Source: Candidatus Stahliibacteriota bacterium (lineage in GTDB: Bacteria > Hydrothermota > Tepidihabitantia > SM23-42). Taken from it: a DNA stretch of 9,888 bases. A program made the translations under genes and the position numbers. How positions within the stretch are numbered: position 1 is the stretch's first letter; each line of letters begins with the position of its first letter. The stretch is from positions 1 to 9,888 of the forward strand of contig JAUWLY010000081.1 of NCBI GenBank assembly GCA_030613445.1, given 5' to 3'. Below are positions 1-6,124 of this stretch, piece after piece. Below the pieces are notes generated by a model, which was not told the DNA's origin, did no database searches, and saw only the letters and a list, made by a program, of their open reading frames with translations.

Positions 1-491
1 GGGTCAGGTTTTCTTGTTTTTCTAATTTCCGCTGCGACATCACCAACAAGTTGTTTACTTATTCCTTTTATTGTTAGGTAAGTAAGATCTCCTTTTTCTG
101 CACTCTTGACCACTTTTATCTCGCATTTGATTTGCTTCGGCATAATAACGGTTTTTGGCTTGGAAAAACCTAAAAAGAGCTGTAGGTTTGAGCCACCGAG
201 CTGAGCGCGATAGCCAGTCCCTTGAATGATGAGTGTTTTCTCGAATTCTTTGACAACACCGCTCACCATATTCCTTATCAATGATCTGGTAGTTCCTTGC
301 TGGGATGATGAATCTTTACTATTCTCCCTGTTTTTTATGAGAATTTCGTTATCCTTTATATCTACGATAACCTTTGAATTTATGTTCATCTCCAAATTAC
401 CGAGCGGACCCTGTACTTTGAATACGTGACTCGATAAACTCACCTTGACCTTATCAGGTATCACAATCGGACTGAAACGCTGTTTCGCCAT
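1..491 (-). CDS. rplF: 50S ribosomal protein L6 (C-terminus off window)
   Basis: Large-subunit ribosomal protein L6, which binds 23S rRNA near the factor-binding region. Reading leftwards from the ATG at 491, 163 codons are visible, starting MAKQRFSPIVIPDKVKV. The family hallmarks follow: a KVQGPLGNLEM stretch, GTTRSLIRNMVSGV, then YRAQLGGSNLQLFLGFSKP, and near the edge the L6 signature region TIKGISKQLVGDVAAEIRKT. Bacterial L6 is about 180 residues, so only about 15-20 residues are missing beyond base 1. The start is preceded by an AGGTGA-like ribosome binding site. It lies 59 bp downstream of rpsH, in the normal spc-operon order, and is probably cotranscribed with it. No frame break was seen. 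Identification is firm from the sequence. Confidence 0.95.
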   Translation of the reverse strand, partial: MAKQRFSPIVIPDKVKVSLSSHVFKVQGPLGNLEMNINSKVIVDIKDNEILIKNRENSKDSSSQQGTTRSLIRNMVSGVVKEFEKTLIIQGTGYRAQLGGSNLQLFLGFSKPKTVIMPKQIKCEIKVVKSAEKGDLTYLTIKGISKQLVGDVAAEIRKTRKPD

Positions 492-550
492 CTTATCTTT
501 CACCTATGGATTGATGTAAACGGAGCTGCGTGAATTCAAGCGGGTGTTTA

Positions 551-934
551 TCAGTAGACATTCGCTATTACTTCTCCACCAATTCGTTTGTGCCGGGTCT
601 CTCGGTCACTAAGCACGCCTGCCGAAGTCGTCAGAATAGCCGTACCTAAGCCACCTAAGACATATGGGATTTCTGCTTTCGAAACATAGACGCGACGTGA
701 ACATTTTGATATGCGTTCGAGATTTCTGATTACCGACTCACCATTCTTCGCATACTTCAACACGATGGTGATCTTCTTTTTCTTGGAATCCAGGGTGAAA
801 TTGTTGATGAAGCCGTCTTCAAGCAAGACCCTCAATATTTCAGTCTTCAGTCGTGAGTAAGGAACAGTGACTTCAATCTTTTTCGCGCGACATCCATTTC
901 GTATGATCGTTAACATATCAGCGATCGGATCCAT
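551..934 (-). CDS. rpsH: 30S ribosomal protein S8
   Basis: Small-subunit ribosomal protein S8, a primary 16S rRNA-binding protein; in E. coli it also represses translation of the spc operon. The 127-residue product has the usual length. It begins MDPIADMLTIIRNG (classical DPIADMLTRIRNA-type start) and ends with GVLSDRETRHKRIGGEV, matching the conserved S8 C-terminus of the GVMTDREAR...GGEVL type. The ATG at 934 has a clear GGGAGG ribosome binding site four bases upstream. rplF follows 59 bp downstream. In most bacteria rplE and rpsN sit directly before rpsH; here they are absent and a promoter plus a repeat element are found instead, so rpsH is the first gene of its transcript. Confidence 0.96.
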   Translation of the reverse strand: MDPIADMLTIIRNGCRAKKIEVTVPYSRLKTEILRVLLEDGFINNFTLDSKKKKITIVLKYAKNGESVIRNLERISKCSRRVYVSKAEIPYVLGGLGTAILTTSAGVLSDRETRHKRIGGEVIANVY

Positions 935-991
935 TAAGCCTCCCTAGATTCCTTTTTGTTTTGTAACCTTTCAATTTATCCATAGACTGTT

Positions 992-1019
992 ATTTTAGCT
1001 AAATCTCAAGAAATGTCAA
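992..1019 (-). promoter_or_regulatory. sigma-70-type promoter for rpsH-rplF
   Basis: On the minus strand a perfect TTGACA (1014-1019) is followed after 16 bp by TAAAAT (992-997, 5/6 match to TATAAT). Transcription would start near 985, giving a leader of about 50 nt that includes the GGGAGG ribosome binding site of rpsH. The -35 box lies only 5 bp from the direct repeat flanking the MITE-like element. Assignment is by consensus match only. Confidence 0.8.
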
Positions 1020-1032
1020 GGGTAAAAGCGCA

Positions 1033-1263
1033 TGACTCCTCTCCACTTTTTAGGACCTTGATCTGTCATTGCGAGGAACGAAGTGACGAAGCAATCTCAT
1101 AGACAGAGAAAAATATCGAAAAAACATAACATTTCCTCTTTGAGTTACGCTGAGATTGCCACGCTCATCCTGCTCCCTGGCAGGATTCGCTCGCAATGAC
1201 AAGAATCCTGATGTTGTAAAAGAGCAATATTGACAACGCTTTACAAAAAGTGGAGAGGAGTCA
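1033..1263. mobile_element. MITE-like element with 19-bp terminal inverted repeats
   Basis: The 19 bases TGACTCCTCTCCACTTTTT at 1033-1051 recur as an exact reverse complement at 1245-1263. Outside the repeats AAAGCGCAT occurs at 1025-1033 and again at 1267-1275; over 13 bases (1021-1033 against 1263-1275) 11 match, which looks like a target-site duplication. No convincing protein is encoded inside: the longest frame on the minus strand has no family features and runs through the inverted repeats. With 231 bp, terminal repeats and no transposase, it fits a non-autonomous MITE mobilised in trans. It sits between the divergent promoters of rpsH and the pseudopilin gene. The exact right boundary is uncertain by 3-4 bases. 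Confidence 0.75.
1064..1201. repeat. inner imperfect palindrome of the GTCATTGCGAG class
   Basis: Inside the element, TGTCATTGCGAG...GCAATCTCA (1064-1099) is mirrored by TGAGATTGCC...CTCGCAATGACA (1151-1201). The ends of the arms are complementary while their centres differ (36 against 51 bases), so a long interrupted hairpin can form. Sequences of the form GTCATTGCGAG...GCAATCTC are familiar to me as dispersed intergenic repeats in many bacterial assemblies, where they give rise to spurious proteins containing RHFVPRNDR-like text, as the minus frame does here. The dispersed nature is from memory; the palindrome is seen directly. Confidence 0.7.
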
Positions 1264-1315
1264 GTTAAAGCGCATCGAATGATTGGGTCTTGCATGGTTT
1301 CGTACCAATCAAATA

Positions 1316-1343
1316 TTGACATGGATTTGAATTGTTGTATAAT
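1316..1343 (+). promoter_or_regulatory. perfect consensus promoter, probably leaderless
   Basis: TTGACA (1316-1321), a 16-bp spacer and TATAAT (1338-1343), both boxes matching the sigma-70 consensus exactly. Only 8 bases separate the -10 box from the ATG at 1352, so transcription should begin at or within a base or two of the start codon. There is no room for a Shine-Dalgarno sequence, and none is present (the bases before ATG are AATGTCCT). Confidence 0.85.
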
Positions 1344-1351
1344 AATGTCCT

Positions 1352-1690
1352 ATGAAGCAGAAAAGAACTCAAGGCATGGCAGTCATTGCCCTCTTGATTT
1401 CTCTTGTAGTTGCAGGGATCATTGTCTATGTGGCGATTACTCTATACACTGGCGATTCTGATCAAACTATCAAGACACCTATTGAGAGAAGTAAGGGCGT
1501 GCAATGTTTGTCTCAGATTCGACGCATTGAGACGTCGCTGCAAATATATCGGATCGACCATGGGCAATACCCATCGAATCTCGATGGCTTGGAAGATCTT
1601 TCAAAAGACGAATTCTTTTGTCCGGTAACTGGTAGCCCGTATCAATATAACTCGGTGACCGGTCAGGTGACCTGCCCAGACCACCCCTAA
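1352..1690 (+). CDS. small pseudopilin-like protein
   Basis: A 112-residue protein with the layout of a type IV pilin or type II secretion pseudopilin. It has a short basic leader MKQKRTQG, a likely prepilin peptidase site G8|M9, one hydrophobic segment (about 10-32) that would form the N-terminal helix, then a small globular domain. The domain has the pilin-like phrase YRIDHGQYPSNLDGL and a C-terminal CPVTGSPYQYN...TCPDHP region with Cys90 and Cys108 placed to form a disulfide; Cys52 is a third cysteine. The conserved Glu at mature position 5 is absent, as in GspK-type tip pseudopilins, though those are much larger. The gene stands alone, with its own strong promoter and no other pilus genes in the window. 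The pseudopilin class is inferred from layout, and the specific role is unknown. Confidence 0.7.
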   Translation: MKQKRTQGMAVIALLISLVVAGIIVYVAITLYTGDSDQTIKTPIERSKGVQCLSQIRRIETSLQIYRIDHGQYPSNLDGLEDLSKDEFFCPVTGSPYQYNSVTGQVTCPDHP

Positions 1691-1693
1691 CGG

Positions 1694-1752
1694 GAAATCC
1701 TAATTTCTAAATTCTAGACAAATCCGAATCCCTGAATTCAAAACAGGATTTT
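1694..1752 (+). terminator. weak hairpin and A/T-rich repeat-like tract after the pseudopilin gene
   Basis: Between the pseudopilin stop and the ArsR promoter, AATCCCTG (1727-1734) can pair with CAGGATT (1744-1750) with one bulged C, followed by a short T run (TTTT at 1749-1752). It could be a weak terminator. The preceding tract, AATTTCTAAATTCTAGACAA and flanks, contains AAATCC at both ends (1695-1700 and 1720-1725) and looks like a low-complexity dispersed repeat. I see nothing else in 1691-1796. Confidence 0.3.
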
Positions 1753-1796
1753 GATACCTATGGTGGTGAGAATATTGCCGTTGATGAACACAACAC

Positions 1797-1829
1797 TTGA
1801 CATATGACCATATTTATCTATTATCATAT
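1797..1829 (+). promoter_or_regulatory. promoter and candidate ArsR operator of the seven-gene operon
   Basis: TTGACA (1797-1802), 16-bp spacer, TATTAT (1819-1824, 5/6 match), then only 5 bases to the ATG at 1830, so the mRNA should be leaderless. An inverted repeat ATATGA (1802-1807) and TCATAT (1824-1829), separated by 16 bases, frames the spacer and -10 box. ATATG...CATAT-type dyads overlapping promoters are typical of ArsR/SmtB-family operators, so the first gene product probably represses here by blocking RNA polymerase until its inducer binds. Confidence 0.65.
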
Positions 1830-2162
1830 ATGGAAGTAGTATTATCAAGTATCGGGTCTGAAAGATTCAATGCACTTGCTCATCCCTTGCGTCTTAAAAT
1901 CTTGGAGAAACTGCGCAAAGGTCCATGCTGTGTTTGCAGAATCATCCCATATGTGAATGGTGAACAGTCTAATGTCTCACACCATTTGACTATTTTACGG
2001 AAAGCCGGTATTGTAAGTGCTGAAAAGAGAGGGATAGAAGTTTGGTACGCGGTCACTGATCCCAAGATATTCAGGCTTATCGATATAATGGATGACTTGA
2101 TTGTTAATGATCTCAATAGGAGTCGTGATATCTTGCAGGCAGTGACTAGAAAACGACGGTGA
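1830..2162 (+). CDS. ArsR/SmtB-family transcriptional repressor
   Basis: Winged-helix metalloregulator of 110 residues. It opens with the family phrase FNALAHPLRLKILEKL (13-28), followed by PCCVCRI (Cys33, Cys34, Cys36), in the position of the ELCVCDL thiol sensor of classical arsenic-sensing ArsR. The recognition helix is SNVSHHLTILRKAGIV (47-62) and the wing is EKRGIEVWYAV (65-75). The Cys cluster suggests that it senses a thiophilic ligand such as As(III), another soft metal, or a thiol-reactive compound. I chose ATG 1830 over an in-frame TTG at 1797 because that TTG is the -35 box of the promoter and conserved homology begins after 1830. It is the first gene of the operon and probably autoregulates it. 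The family is certain; the ligand is inferred. Confidence 0.92.
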   Translation: MEVVLSSIGSERFNALAHPLRLKILEKLRKGPCCVCRIIPYVNGEQSNVSHHLTILRKAGIVSAEKRGIEVWYAVTDPKIFRLIDIMDDLIVNDLNRSRDILQAVTRKRR

Positions 2163-2192
2163 TGTTGTCGATTAGATAAGAGGAGTTTTGAT

Positions 2193-2885
2193 TTGGTTAC
2201 CTCATTGATGGAAAATGCTGAGCAGATGATTCAAAGTAACCCGTGGCTTGCTTTTTCGGTTGTTTTTGTCGGAGGACTCCTTACTGCCTCGAATCCGTGT
2301 GTTTTGGCCATGATTCCACTCATGATAGGTTTTATCGGTGGCACGAAAGAACTGGTTGGGTTTCGGAAATCCCTTATCTTCTCTCTGCTTTTTGTTATTG
2401 GTCTATCTATTACATTCGCAATTATGGGTGTGATTGCCGCCACCACCGGTAGTCTGCTCGGCGATGTGGGGAGCTTCTGGCGTTATATAGTTGTTGCAGT
2501 CTGTTTTATTATGGGTATACATCTGCTTGAGATAATAAAAATACCAATTCCCTCGCTACAAATAAAACATAAAAAATTGACTGGTGTTATCGGATCTCTG
2601 CTCATGGGCATGCTTTTTGGTGTGGTTTCAACGCCTTGTGCAGTTCCTATCCTTGCGGTAATACTTGTTTTGATTGCCGCAAAAGGGAATATGGTTTATG
2701 GTCTCGGGTTGCTGTTCTCATATGCATTGGGGCATTGTGCATTGATCGTGGTTGCTGGAACCTCTATCGGTGCTGCTAAGAACCTTTTGGAATCGAAACG
2801 TTTTCAACGGGCAAACTTTTATCTACGGAAAGTTGCGGCAGTTTTGATAATTCTAGTGGGGTTCTATTTTTTGTTGGCTAAGTAA
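2193..2885 (+). CDS. ccdA: CcdA/DsbD-type membrane thiol-disulfide transporter
   Basis: A 230-residue integral membrane protein with about six hydrophobic segments, the usual size for CcdA. Proteins of this family carry electrons from cytosolic thioredoxin across the inner membrane to periplasmic thioredoxin-like proteins. The two transport cysteines are present in their conserved settings: ASNPCVLAMIPL (Cys36) in the first segment and STPCAVPILAVIL (Cys149) in the fourth. The start is TTG 2193, seven bases after an AGAGGAG ribosome binding site; ATG 2208 is an alternative. It lies 30 bp after the regulator gene. Its likely partners are in the same operon: the 79-residue CPRC protein on the cytosolic side and the anchored CKAC thioredoxin outside. 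Whether it serves this operon only, or cytochrome c maturation as well, cannot be told here. Confidence 0.9.
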   Translation: MVTSLMENAEQMIQSNPWLAFSVVFVGGLLTASNPCVLAMIPLMIGFIGGTKELVGFRKSLIFSLLFVIGLSITFAIMGVIAATTGSLLGDVGSFWRYIVVAVCFIMGIHLLEIIKIPIPSLQIKHKKLTGVIGSLLMGMLFGVVSTPCAVPILAVILVLIAAKGNMVYGLGLLFSYALGHCALIVVAGTSIGAAKNLLESKRFQRANFYLRKVAAVLIILVGFYFLLAK

Positions 2886-2907
2886 AGGGCGACAGGGAAG
2901 AGGGTAT

Positions 2908-4326
2908 ATGAATAAAAACATTAATACATTCATCGTGGTTATTTTAATTTTGACACCCTGGTTTGTTCTTGCATGGCAGGATAATCTCGTGCTCAGTGGT
3001 GAAGGTAAACTTCGTTTCAGATACGTGGAAGCTAACCAGGATGAGATAACCGGTACCTTTGGTGAAGCCTTAAAACAGGGATTGAGCATGAGACAAAGAT
3101 TCGACCTGTCAGGAGATTTCTTTCTTACTGAATACCTGACGGTTGGAGGTACAGTGAGAATATCTAATGAGGATTCCAAGGATATGCTGGGGGTACCTGA
3201 TTTCATATCGACAAAAGCCGTTGCTGGATGGTGGTTCGCTAATCTTTACAAAAAGCCTTTCGATATTACGATTGGTTCTTATGAAACGAGCTTTACACCG
3301 TTGACGTTGATGCGCTGGGACCAAGATGATAATCCGCTGGGAGCCTCAGGATGCGGTTGCCAGGTTGCCATTGGTGGTATTAGTGCTGAGAGCCTGGAGG
3401 AGTTGAAACAGGATTACAGGCTTGAAGGTGCATTTGCAAAGATTGAAGGAGGGATCGGTGATATCACCTTACTTTTTGCCCGACCTACAATCGCGAATGA
3501 GGACACAACATACGCGCGTCATGCATACGGTGGTCGAGTACGACTTATCCTACCCTATAGCAGGAATTTTTCGACGATGGTAATCGGCGTCACCGGTCTC
3601 AGGGTACAAGATGATGTAGAATCAGTAGATCAGGCGACCTATGATCCTCTCCAGAGTGATGTTATCGGCCTTGATATTAATCTTCCTCTTTTTTGGAAGG
3701 TTTCCTGCATCGCTGAATATGCGCGTAGTATTCGGGATGATAATCTATTCAGTAATGTCGATATTACTCATGCTGAAAATGGAATTATCGCTGGTTTAAA
3801 GATCACAAGCAGTGATATTCTTGAAGCAAATGTATTATACATCCAGCTTGACCCGTATTTCTCACCTTTATACAGAGCAATTTCCTATGCGAAGAACCGC
3901 CAGGGCTTTCGCGGCGCCATAACATACCGAAAATTGCCGATTTTTCATCAGCTGTTGAATATTTCCCTCTATGCAAAGGGTTTACGCGATATCAAACCGA
4001 CCTGGAATGAGACGATTACAGAATGGCATGGCTCCTTGGCAGAGTATTTGGTCGGCAATGTTGCTGCGAGTCTAAGAGTCAGCAATAACTGGAGACTTGA
4101 AAGCAGTTATGAATATAGAGATACTCAGAGAACCGATGATATCTCAACTTTATCTATTGAGACCATAGATGAGCAAACCCATATCGCTTCTTTTTCTATT
4201 GCATATGAGTTTACCTTGCAGAGCAGCATTATATTGAAATATCAATTTATCAAAAACATCGACGGCACGGGGCAAAACGATTACAACGCTCATATGCCTG
4301 TGCTGGAGTTTTCTTTCAAATTTTAA
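2908..4326 (+). CDS. outer-membrane beta-barrel protein with CGC motif
   Basis: A 472-residue exported protein. It has a signal peptide (residues 1-22, hydrophobic core IVVILILTPWFVLA, cleavage after FVLA) followed by alternating polar and hydrophobic strands through the whole chain. The last residues, LEFSFKF, end in an aromatic residue as in the beta-signal recognised by the barrel assembly machinery. Repeated short strands such as LSGEGKLRFRYVE, YLTVGGTVRIS and ASFSIAYEFTLQSSIILKYQ support a barrel of porin type. An unusual GASGCGCQVAIGG segment places Cys149 and Cys151 as a C-x-C pair; I see no other cysteine except Cys268 (WKVSCIAEY). The ATG has a GAGGG site 3 bases away and follows ccdA by 22 bp. 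I do not recognise a named family. By context it could be the outer-membrane channel or receptor of the system. Confidence 0.75.
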   Translation: MNKNINTFIVVILILTPWFVLAWQDNLVLSGEGKLRFRYVEANQDEITGTFGEALKQGLSMRQRFDLSGDFFLTEYLTVGGTVRISNEDSKDMLGVPDFISTKAVAGWWFANLYKKPFDITIGSYETSFTPLTLMRWDQDDNPLGASGCGCQVAIGGISAESLEELKQDYRLEGAFAKIEGGIGDITLLFARPTIANEDTTYARHAYGGRVRLILPYSRNFSTMVIGVTGLRVQDDVESVDQATYDPLQSDVIGLDINLPLFWKVSCIAEYARSIRDDNLFSNVDITHAENGIIAGLKITSSDILEANVLYIQLDPYFSPLYRAISYAKNRQGFRGAITYRKLPIFHQLLNISLYAKGLRDIKPTWNETITEWHGSLAEYLVGNVAASLRVSNNWRLESSYEYRDTQRTDDISTLSIETIDEQTHIASFSIAYEFTLQSSIILKYQFIKNIDGTGQNDYNAHMPVLEFSFKF

Positions 4327-4346
4327 ACTATACCTGGGAGGTATTG

Positions 4347-5369
4347 ATGAAGATACACATGAAAGCTATTGGTTTGGTGATAGTAGCATGTTTTATGGCT
4401 GTTAACTGCGGCAATGAAGAGAGTGAGTTTACAACTGGGATGATAACCGGGTTGATTACTGATGCAGGTGGTGTGCCCTTAGACAGCGCATTGATAACAA
4501 CCGTACCACAAACAATTGAGGTCTACACTAACGATTCAGGTTTATTTGAAATACCTGACGTACAGCCAGATGATTATACAGTTAATGCTCAAAAAAGAAC
4601 GTATATACCTGGTTCAGTAATCATCACGGTGACTACTGGTGATATCATCACCGCTGATATTCCTTTGACACAGAACATGAGGAATGTCCTCGGTGAGATG
4701 TTGACGACTGCTTGTCACTGTGCCGATGATGCTCGTGCCGAGGCCTATAGCGTGAACAACAATAATGGTTTGAGGTTCGTATATGTAGAATACCATGCGT
4801 CTGCCGACCCTGGTTTTGAAACCTGGGACCCTTTTGTTACACCCGGGAGCGAGAGTCGAAGATTGTATTATGAAGCAGATACGTTCATGCTTGGCAATTG
4901 GTTCTTTTTTGACGGTACTGTATTGCTGACCACCGCGGGTAATTACCAGCAAACGGTCGATTCGTTGCTCGATATTTTCAGCCCTTTAGCGATAACGATG
5001 AATGGAACGTATACGAGTAGTACGGGCTCGGGTACAATAGATCTCAAGATAACTGCAGTGGATACGATAGAGTATACTGACCTTGTTATTGAATTTGCCG
5101 TTTATGATAGAGGGCCAATTGATTACTCACCGTCTGGTCCATGTCTTGTCATGTTTGAGAACATAGTTGTTGCGCTCCCAACGCATGAACAACTTGATAT
5201 TGCTTATGAAGAGACTGTTAGCATGGTCAAGGATTTTACTGTTCCGGACTCGATAGGCGGTGCATTTCCACCTTTCCATAGGGTAAACCATAATAATCTC
5301 GGAATAGCTGTTTTTGTGCAGAGTGCAGGTTCAAAAAATATACTGCAAGCTGTATCATATGCTTTCTGA
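4347..5369 (+). CDS. lipoprotein: beta-sandwich plus thioredoxin-like domain with CHC
   Basis: A 340-residue exported protein. The N-terminus has a signal segment ending MAVNC, so Cys21 is a possible lipidation site with an atypical Asn before it. Residues about 30-108 (ITGLITDAGGVPLDSALI...TNDSGLFEIPDV...DYTV) match the carboxypeptidase-regulatory-like beta-sandwich. The rest resembles the Omp28-type thioredoxin-fold domain: VLGEMLTTACHCADDARAEA (about 114-133), a central FVYVEYHAS strand, NWFFFDG where related proteins read PTxFFDG, and a QTVDSLLDIFSPLAI helix with a beta C-terminal domain. The usual C-x-x-C is replaced by Cys123-His-Cys125 and the cis-proline is missing, so it may bind metal or a thiol-reactive ligand and not act as an oxidoreductase. 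The start is ATG 4347, five bases after GGGAGG; TTG 4344 is too close. The thioredoxin-fold assignment is inferred from motif order. Confidence 0.7.
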   Translation: MKIHMKAIGLVIVACFMAVNCGNEESEFTTGMITGLITDAGGVPLDSALITTVPQTIEVYTNDSGLFEIPDVQPDDYTVNAQKRTYIPGSVIITVTTGDIITADIPLTQNMRNVLGEMLTTACHCADDARAEAYSVNNNNGLRFVYVEYHASADPGFETWDPFVTPGSESRRLYYEADTFMLGNWFFFDGTVLLTTAGNYQQTVDSLLDIFSPLAITMNGTYTSSTGSGTIDLKITAVDTIEYTDLVIEFAVYDRGPIDYSPSGPCLVMFENIVVALPTHEQLDIAYEETVSMVKDFTVPDSIGGAFPPFHRVNHNNLGIAVFVQSAGSKNILQAVSYAF

Positions 5370-5389
5370 TGTCAAGAAAGAGAGGACAT

Positions 5390-6070
5390 ATGTTTATGCC
5401 AAAGCCTGGTTCAGGCGTGTTGTATGGATTCGCCTTAGTCATAGTGATTGCCGCCTTTGGGTATTGTTATGATATTAGCACAGTACAGGGTACAGATATC
5501 CTTGAGACAATTTCGGTAAAAATTGATTCCTGTATAGTAAAAGTAGAAAACAGTGAGCAAGATGACGCAAGAGGGTTGCTCGAGCATATATCAGAACTCT
5601 GGGATGATTTTCGAGGTCACCATGATAAGGTTTTTTCTGGTGAAATTGAGAAGTTCGAACAAATACCCGAACTATTTTCGGATATATCTGAACGTTTCGA
5701 TGAAACGCATCGATATCTTGACGTGGATGAATTTGATAAGGCATTACTATCATTGAATTTGGTGAAAGAGCTACTTCCAGAACTGCTTGATGAAGTAAGC
5801 AAACCTGTCCTTCTGGATTTCACCGGTCCAAAATGCAAAGCGTGCAAAACTATGAAGACCCGCCTAACGAGTATCGCACCAGATTATAAGGGGAAGGTTC
5901 GAGTAGGTTTTGTTGATGCAAACAAAGAGAAGGATTTGATCAAGAAATATAAGGTTATGCTCATTCCAACTCTGGTTTTCTTCGATCACCTGGGTGAGGA
6001 GGTGGACCGTCATATTGGAGATATGGAAGATCGAACAGTGAGGGTAAGACTAGAGGAGTTAATAGAATAA
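5390..6070 (+). CDS. membrane-anchored thioredoxin with helical N-terminal domain
   Basis: A 226-residue protein with three parts. First is a single N-terminal hydrophobic segment (about 11-25, LYGFALVIVIAAFG), either anchor or signal. Second is an acidic helical region of about 100 residues (ISELWDDFRGHHDKVF, ELFSDISERFDETHRY, LNLVKELLPELLDEV) that vaguely recalls DUF4363-type domains. Third is a C-terminal thioredoxin fold with PVLLDFTGPKCKACKTM (Cys149 and Cys152) and the cis-proline loop MLIPTLVFFD. It should face the periplasm and take electrons from CcdA. The start is uncertain: ATG 5390 has AGAGAGGA just upstream at the short spacing used by neighbouring genes, ATG 5396 is also possible, and ATG 5369 overlaps the previous stop as TGATG without a binding site. 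An extra cysteine, Cys48, lies in the helical domain. Confidence 0.85.
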   Translation: MFMPKPGSGVLYGFALVIVIAAFGYCYDISTVQGTDILETISVKIDSCIVKVENSEQDDARGLLEHISELWDDFRGHHDKVFSGEIEKFEQIPELFSDISERFDETHRYLDVDEFDKALLSLNLVKELLPELLDEVSKPVLLDFTGPKCKACKTMKTRLTSIAPDYKGKVRVGFVDANKEKDLIKKYKVMLIPTLVFFDHLGEEVDRHIGDMEDRTVRVRLEELIE

Positions 6071-6071
6071 G

Positions 6072-6093
6072 AGAATGGAACTTTACTGTTCGA
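6072..6093 (+). repeat. paired 8-mers in the gap before the permease (copy 1)
   Basis: AGAATGGA (6072-6079) and CTGTTCGA (6086-6093) follow the thioredoxin stop codon. The same two 8-mers, in the same order, follow the permease stop codon at 7292-7323. Part of this copy lies in a weak dyad, GTTC (6088-6091) with GAAC (6104-6107). The role is unknown; an RNA processing or stability element is possible. Confidence 0.35.
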
Positions 6094-6124
6094 ACCTTGT
6101 CGAGAACTTCATTGAGGAGAATGG

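Noticed and set aside
1225..1262. TTGACA at about 1231 inside the repeat element as a possible outward promoter
   Set aside because: No acceptable -10 box at 15-19 bp; the sequence there is the terminal inverted repeat.
1050..1322. 90-residue open frame on the minus strand ending in RHFVPRNDRSRS
   Set aside because: It runs through the inverted repeats of the MITE-like element and overlaps the pseudopilin promoter. Text such as RHFVPRNDR is a known artefact of GTCATTGCGAG repeats, and there is no ribosome binding site or domain.
1000..1360. CRISPR array or tRNA in the longest non-coding stretch
   Set aside because: The repeats are inverted and occur once per side, without regular spacers; no cloverleaf was seen.
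1753..1800. Coding-looking stretch DTYGGENIAVDEHNT before a stop, in the gap upstream of the ArsR gene
   Set aside because: Upstream in this frame the text is low-complexity and stops at 1708-1710, with no start codon context; too short to call a gene remnant.
2853..3206. 117-residue frame on the minus strand, opposite the start of the barrel gene
   Set aside because: It is opposite a gene with clear signal peptide and barrel pattern, has no motif or binding site, and is a shadow frame.
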